Shown: in pieces, positions 6,571 to 9,007 of the stretch
Layout: each line of letters starts with the position of its first letter
Position numbering within the stretch: position 1 is the stretch's first letter
Origin: CAYSLU01 sp964431965
GTDB lineage: Bacteria; Verrucomicrobiota; Kiritimatiellia; CAIKKV01; CAYSLU01
Assembly (NCBI GenBank): GCA_964431965.1
Contig: CAYSLU010000136.1
Span: 1-9,007, forward strand
DNA: 9,007 bases
Direction: 5' to 3'
Notes under the pieces: generated by a model
What the model saw: only the letters and a program-made list of their open reading frames with translations
Databases searched by the model: none
What the model was told of the DNA's origin: nothing
Position numbers and translations under genes: made by a program

Positions 6571-8393
6571 GACACCTCCGCGAGGACGGCCTTCGCCTTC
6601 ACCGCGTCGTTCGGCCGCACGCAGTAGCGGATGCGGCCCGCCGCTGTGCTGCGGATCTCCATCTGCATCTTCAGCGCCTCAAGGATGAGGACGGTCTGGT
6701 CCTTCTGGACGGTCGCGCCATCGGCGCAGGCCAGCTTGATGACCGTCCCGGGCATCGGCGCCAGCACGGGCGCTCCCTGGCCGGCCGCCTGCGGCGGCGG
6801 CTCCGCGGCCGCCGCGGTCGGCTCTCCGACCGCAATCGCGTACGAGTGGCCGTCGACCGTGACCACGAATCGCCCGTCGCGCTCCGGCGTGGCCGTAACG
6901 GCGAAGGAATCCTCGTCCACGCGGATCACATAGCGCGACGGCTCCTCGGGGCTCTGCGCGGGGGCGCCCGCGGGCGGCGCTGCCGGCTTCTCGGCGGCCG
7001 GCGCGGGGGGTGCCTTATCGGCAGGCGCCTCGATGCGGACCGGGCCCTTCGAACGAGTTTGGAAGAACGCCAGCGCAACCTGGGGGAACATGGCGTACGT
7101 GAGCACATCCTCCGCGTTGACGTTTTCGAGGCCGGTCTTCTCCCGGATCTCCTTTCCCAGCCTTTCCATCTCCGCCGGCAGGTGGTCGGCCGGGCGGCTC
7201 TCGACCGGCTTGGGCATCTTCAGCTCGTGGAGGGCCTGCTTCACGAGGGTCGGGCTGGGCGCGACCGGCGTGGCGCCGTAGTGGCCGACCAGCAGATTCC
7301 GGCTCTCGTTGGTGAGCCGCTGGTAGCGGCCGAAGAGGACGTTCATGACCGCCTGCGTGCCGACGATCTGCGAGGTCGGCGTGACGAGCGGCGGATAGCC
7401 GAAGTCCTTCTGCACGACGGCGATCTCGGCCAGGACGTCGTCGATCTTGTCCGCCGCATCCTGTTCGCGGAGCTGGCTCTCCAAGTTGGAGAGCATGCCG
7501 CCGGGGACCTGCGAAACGAGAATGCGGGTGTCCGCGCCGACGAACGCGGACTCGTAGGACTTGTACTTGCGGCGCACGTCGCGGAAGTAGGCGGCGATCT
7601 CGGCCAGCAGCTCGATGTCCATGCCGGTATCGTACGGGGTGCCCTTGAATATCTCCGCCATGGTCTCCGTCGGCGGGTGGCTAGTGCCCATGGCCATCGA
7701 GGAGATGGCGACGTCCAGCAGATCGGCCCCGGCCTCGGCGGCCTTGAGCAGGGCGGCTACGGCCATGCCGGTGGTGGCGTGCGAGTGGATCGAGAGCGGA
7801 ATCGGAATCTTCTTCTTGATCGCCCGGGCGAGCTCGGCCGCCTCGAAGGGCTTGAGGAGGCCGGCCATATCCTTGATGCACAGCGAGTCCGCGCCCATCT
7901 TGTGGAGCGCGATCGCCAGGTCGACGTACTTCTCGACGGTGTGAACGGGGGAGACCGCGTAGCTGATGGCGGCCTGGGCATGCTTGCCCGCCTTGCGCAC
8001 AGCGCGGAGCGACACCTCCAGGTTGCGCGGGTCGTTGAGGGCGTCGAAGACGCGGAAGATGTCCACGCCCCGGCGGGCGGCGAGCTGGACGAACGCCTCG
8101 ACCACGTCGTCCGCGTAGTGCCGATACCCAAGCAGGTTCTGGCCGCGCAGGAGCATCTGCAGCGGCGTCTTGGGCATGGCGGCCTTCAGCTCGCGCAGGC
8201 GCTCCCAGGGGTCTTCGTTCAGGAATCGGATGCAGGTGTCGAAGGTGGCTCCACCCCAGACCTCGAGCGACCAGAATCCGGCGCGGTCGAGCTGCGGGGC
8301 GATCGGGAGCATGTCCGCGGTGAGCATCCGCGTGGCAAACAAGGACTGGTGGGCGTCGCGCAGCGTCACATCGGTCAGTCGGATCCTGGGCAT
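6567..8393 (-). CDS. oadA: Oxaloacetate decarboxylase alpha subunit (carboxyltransferase plus biotinyl domain)
   Basis: 608 residues, cytoplasmic subunit bound to the OadB/OadG membrane part. It transfers the C4 carboxyl of oxaloacetate to biotin, releasing pyruvate. Domains: carboxyltransferase TIM barrel (about 1-290), conserved helical/PYC-OADA region (about 290-450), Ala/Pro linker (455-485), a small strand-rich piece (486-523), a second Ala/Pro linker, then the biotinyl domain (541-608). Motifs: LRDAHQSLFATRM with metal ligand Asp13, RVFDALNDPRN (114-124), CIKDMAGLL with Lys174 (the lysine that is carbamylated in relatives), and HSHATTGMA with metal ligands His203 and His205. The Klebsiella/Vibrio Cys148, if I recall its number correctly, falls on Ser144. 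The biotin lysine is Lys575 in EALKM, a variant of EAMKM. The start is supported by AAGGGAG six bases upstream. It could serve as a pyruvate carboxylase B subunit in other contexts, but oadG and oadB alongside make the Na+ pump much likelier. Confidence 0.95.
   Translation of the reverse strand: MPRIRLTDVTLRDAHQSLFATRMLTADMLPIAPQLDRAGFWSLEVWGGATFDTCIRFLNEDPWERLRELKAAMPKTPLQMLLRGQNLLGYRHYADDVVEAFVQLAARRGVDIFRVFDALNDPRNLEVSLRAVRKAGKHAQAAISYAVSPVHTVEKYVDLAIALHKMGADSLCIKDMAGLLKPFEAAELARAIKKKIPIPLSIHSHATTGMAVAALLKAAEAGADLLDVAISSMAMGTSHPPTETMAEIFKGTPYDTGMDIELLAEIAAYFRDVRRKYKSYESAFVGADTRILVSQVPGGMLSNLESQLREQDAADKIDDVLAEIAVVQKDFGYPPLVTPTSQIVGTQAVMNVLFGRYQRLTNESRNLLVGHYGATPVAPSPTLVKQALHELKMPKPVESRPADHLPAEMERLGKEIREKTGLENVNAEDVLTYAMFPQVALAFFQTRSKGPVRIEAPADKAPPAPAAEKPAAPPAGAPAQSPEEPSRYVIRVDEDSFAVTATPERDGRFVVTVDGHSYAIAVGEPTAAAAEPPPQAAGQGAPVLAPMPGTVIKLACADGATVQKDQTVLILEALKMQMEIRSTAAGRIRYCVRPNDAVKAKAVLAEVS
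6570..6773 (-). other. Biotinyl (biotin carboxyl carrier) domain of OadA, Lys575 site
   Basis: Residues 541-608, beginning APVLAPMPGTVIKL and ending with the conserved NDAVKAKAVLAEVS. It is a flattened-barrel carrier domain that swings the carboxyl group from the OadA active site to OadB. The biotinylated lysine is codon 6669-6671. The residue before it is Leu574 (CTG), where most carriers have Met; the following Met576 is kept. Confidence 0.9.
6574..6579 (-). promoter_or_regulatory. Ribosome binding site of oadB, inside the end of oadA
   Basis: Minus strand reads GGAGGT three bases before the GTG at 6570, within the last codons of oadA. The spacing is short, but the strong match and the GTGA stop/start overlap support this GTG start. 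Confidence 0.65.
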
Positions 8394-8399
8394 TCGAGG

Positions 8400-8406
8400 C
8401 TCCCTT
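8400..8406 (-). promoter_or_regulatory. Ribosome binding site of oadA
   Basis: Minus strand reads AAGGGAG six bases before the ATG at 8393. It lies in the 17-bp gap after the oadG stop and fixes the oadA start. Confidence 0.75.
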
Positions 8407-8410
8407 GTCG

Positions 8411-8644
8411 TTACGGTTGCTGGCGGCGGACGAGGCGTACCGCGGCCGCTATGGCCGCGGCAATCCGAAGCCGGTGGCGCTCGTCCTCGGGCGCCGGAGC
8501 CGCAGCCTCCTCAACCGGTTCCCCTTCGATGCGGTGAATGATCCGGGCCGCAGCGGTGACTCCCTGAATGACCAGGGCGAGAAAGGCGAACACCACCACC
8601 ATGCCCAGCACCATGACAATGAACGCTTGCTGAAAGAGTGCCAT
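8411..8644 (-). CDS. oadG: Na+-pumping oxaloacetate decarboxylase, gamma subunit
   Basis: 77 residues from the ATG at 8644. Small membrane subunit that assembles the alpha and beta subunits. Residues 8-29 form one strongly hydrophobic helix (FIVMVLGMVVVFAFLALVIQ), followed by a cytoplasmic tail: a short amphipathic helix, an acidic/Pro-Ala linker (42-54) and a terminal Ala-rich helix IAAAIAAAVR of the kind common in OadG. The MVLGM motif near the N-terminus is typical of the family. Length and topology match OadG (about 80 residues). The frame is open further upstream, to base 8902, but that extension is Arg/Pro/Ala-rich and runs over the repeats, so the short start is chosen. The ribosome site is weak (GGGA five bases upstream). 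It is the first gene of the operon; oadA follows after 17 bp. Confidence 0.88.
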   Translation of the reverse strand: MALFQQAFIVMVLGMVVVFAFLALVIQGVTAAARIIHRIEGEPVEEAAAPAPEDERHRLRIAAAIAAAVRLVRRQQP

Positions 8645-8675
8645 GTCCGTCCCGCCCTTTCCGGAAGAGGCGTGG

Positions 8676-8705
8676 ATTTTTTCACAGTGAGCCGGCACGA
8701 GGCAA
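8676..8705 (-). promoter_or_regulatory. Possible promoter of the oadGAB operon
   Basis: On the minus strand a TTGCCT (8705-8700) is followed after 18 bases by AAAAAT (8681-8676), each matching 4 of 6 bases of the sigma-70 boxes. It sits about 30 bp upstream of oadG, and its -35 box touches the tandem 16-bp repeat. The A-tract is the only AT-rich patch close upstream of the operon. The match is weak. Confidence 0.2.
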
Positions 8706-8736
8706 TTCGAATCGGCCGACATTCGAATCGGCCGAC
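8705..8736. repeat. Perfect tandem repeat, 2 x 16 bp, possible operator
   Basis: The unit ATTCGAATCGGCCGAC occurs at 8705-8720 and 8721-8736 with no mismatch and no spacer. Each unit contains two overlapping palindromes, ATTCGAAT and TCGGCCGA. It lies 61-92 bp upstream of the oadG start, next to a weak promoter-like sequence, which fits a binding site for a dimeric regulator. This role is inferred from position and symmetry. Confidence 0.85.
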
Positions 8737-8768
8737 GGCAACGGGTAGCGCAACGGGGAGATGACACG

Positions 8769-8935
8769 GCCGCAGAGGCCACACGCTCACGCGTGCGGCT
8801 ACGTCTGGCGCTGAGAGCGATGGGCAGCCAGCCCCTGCCCGGCGCGGGCTTGCATGCAGCCGCGGGCGTGCGCCCGTGGCATCCGGGGCGTCCCCGCGCC
8901 ACGCGCCGACGCGCGCGGCTACGGAGTCCACCCGC
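8769..8935. repeat. GC-rich intergenic stretch with hairpins and a 120-bp-spaced imperfect repeat
   Basis: No gene is seen here. A 25-bp sequence at 8779-8803 recurs at 8899-8923 with four mismatches; both copies end in GCGGCTACG. Between them are inverted repeats: CGGGCG/CGCCCG at 8863-8876 (extendable outward to 9 pairs with one G-U) and CGGGG/CCCCG at 8884-8896. The layout resembles extragenic palindromic repeat clusters. None has a T-run, so they do not look like simple intrinsic terminators. Confidence 0.55.
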
Positions 8936-8980
8936 GGTCGTCTCGCCGATTCACCCAAATCAGTCCATAAGGAAGAGGGA

Positions 8981-9007
8981 GTGAAGGGGATGGGGGGAGG
9001 CTGGCGA
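8981..9007 (+). CDS. Possible first codons of a divergent gene cut by the right edge
   Basis: The purine-rich GGAAGAGGGA at 8971-8980 could be a ribosome site for GTG at 8981, or GGAGTGAAGGGG for the in-frame ATG at 8990. Only nine codons are visible, so nothing can be said about the product. The purine run may be chance. Confidence 0.18.

Noticed and set aside
5617..8537. Long plus-strand open frames opposite oadA and oadB (5617-6627, 6846-8537)
   Set aside because: Asp/Arg/Gly-rich shadows of well-conserved genes on the minus strand.
8705..8736. CRISPR array
   Set aside because: Two adjoining 16-bp copies without spacers; no cas genes.
8863..8896. Intrinsic terminator in the GC-rich hairpins
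   Set aside because: No T-run follows the stems on either strand.
8411..8902. Longer 163-residue version of oadG
   Set aside because: The extra N-terminus is Arg/Pro-rich, covers the tandem repeat and hairpin region, and would bury the membrane helix that normally begins the protein.

Overview
The window is GC-rich bacterial DNA holding two unrelated blocks that converge on each other. The left 5.2 kb is the 3' part of one very long gene for a secreted-looking, modular, glycine-rich repeat protein (plus strand; its start lies left of the window). The right part, on the minus strand, is a compact three-gene operon, oadG-oadA-oadB, for a sodium-pumping oxaloacetate decarboxylase. Large Gly-rich surface proteins with Calx-beta and fibronectin-III-like domains, next to a Na+-pumping decarboxylase and high GC, suggest a Kiritimatiellota/Verrucomicrobia-type (PVC) bacterium. 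That placement is an inference from gene style; no marker gene is present.

Region 3-5231: the visible part of the repeat protein is about 1742 residues. It has five glycine-rich modules with a period near 322 residues, set by a conserved Cys in each. Between the second and third modules sit two fibronectin-III-like domains and a Calx-beta domain. The third module lacks about 57 residues. No membrane anchor or C-terminal sorting signal is evident.

Region 5232-5244: a 13-bp gap between the convergent stop codons, with no visible terminator.

Region 5245-8644 (minus): oadG (gamma, one membrane helix), then after 17 bp oadA (alpha, carboxyltransferase plus biotinyl domain), whose stop overlaps the GTG start of oadB (beta, the Na+ channel) in a GTGA. 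OadA moves the carboxyl group of oxaloacetate onto its biotin. OadB decarboxylates carboxybiotin and exports Na+. OadG holds the complex together. The catalytic and ion-path residues I can place are present. The biotin site reads EALKM rather than the usual EAMKM.

Region 8645-9007: the operon's upstream region. It has a perfect tandem 16-bp repeat built of palindromes next to a possible promoter, then a GC-rich hairpin-bearing stretch with an imperfect repeat at 120-bp spacing, and perhaps the first codons of a divergent gene at the right edge. I found no RNA genes, insertion sequences or CRISPR. I do not see convincing evidence of a wholly new system; the repeat protein is the least ordinary object.
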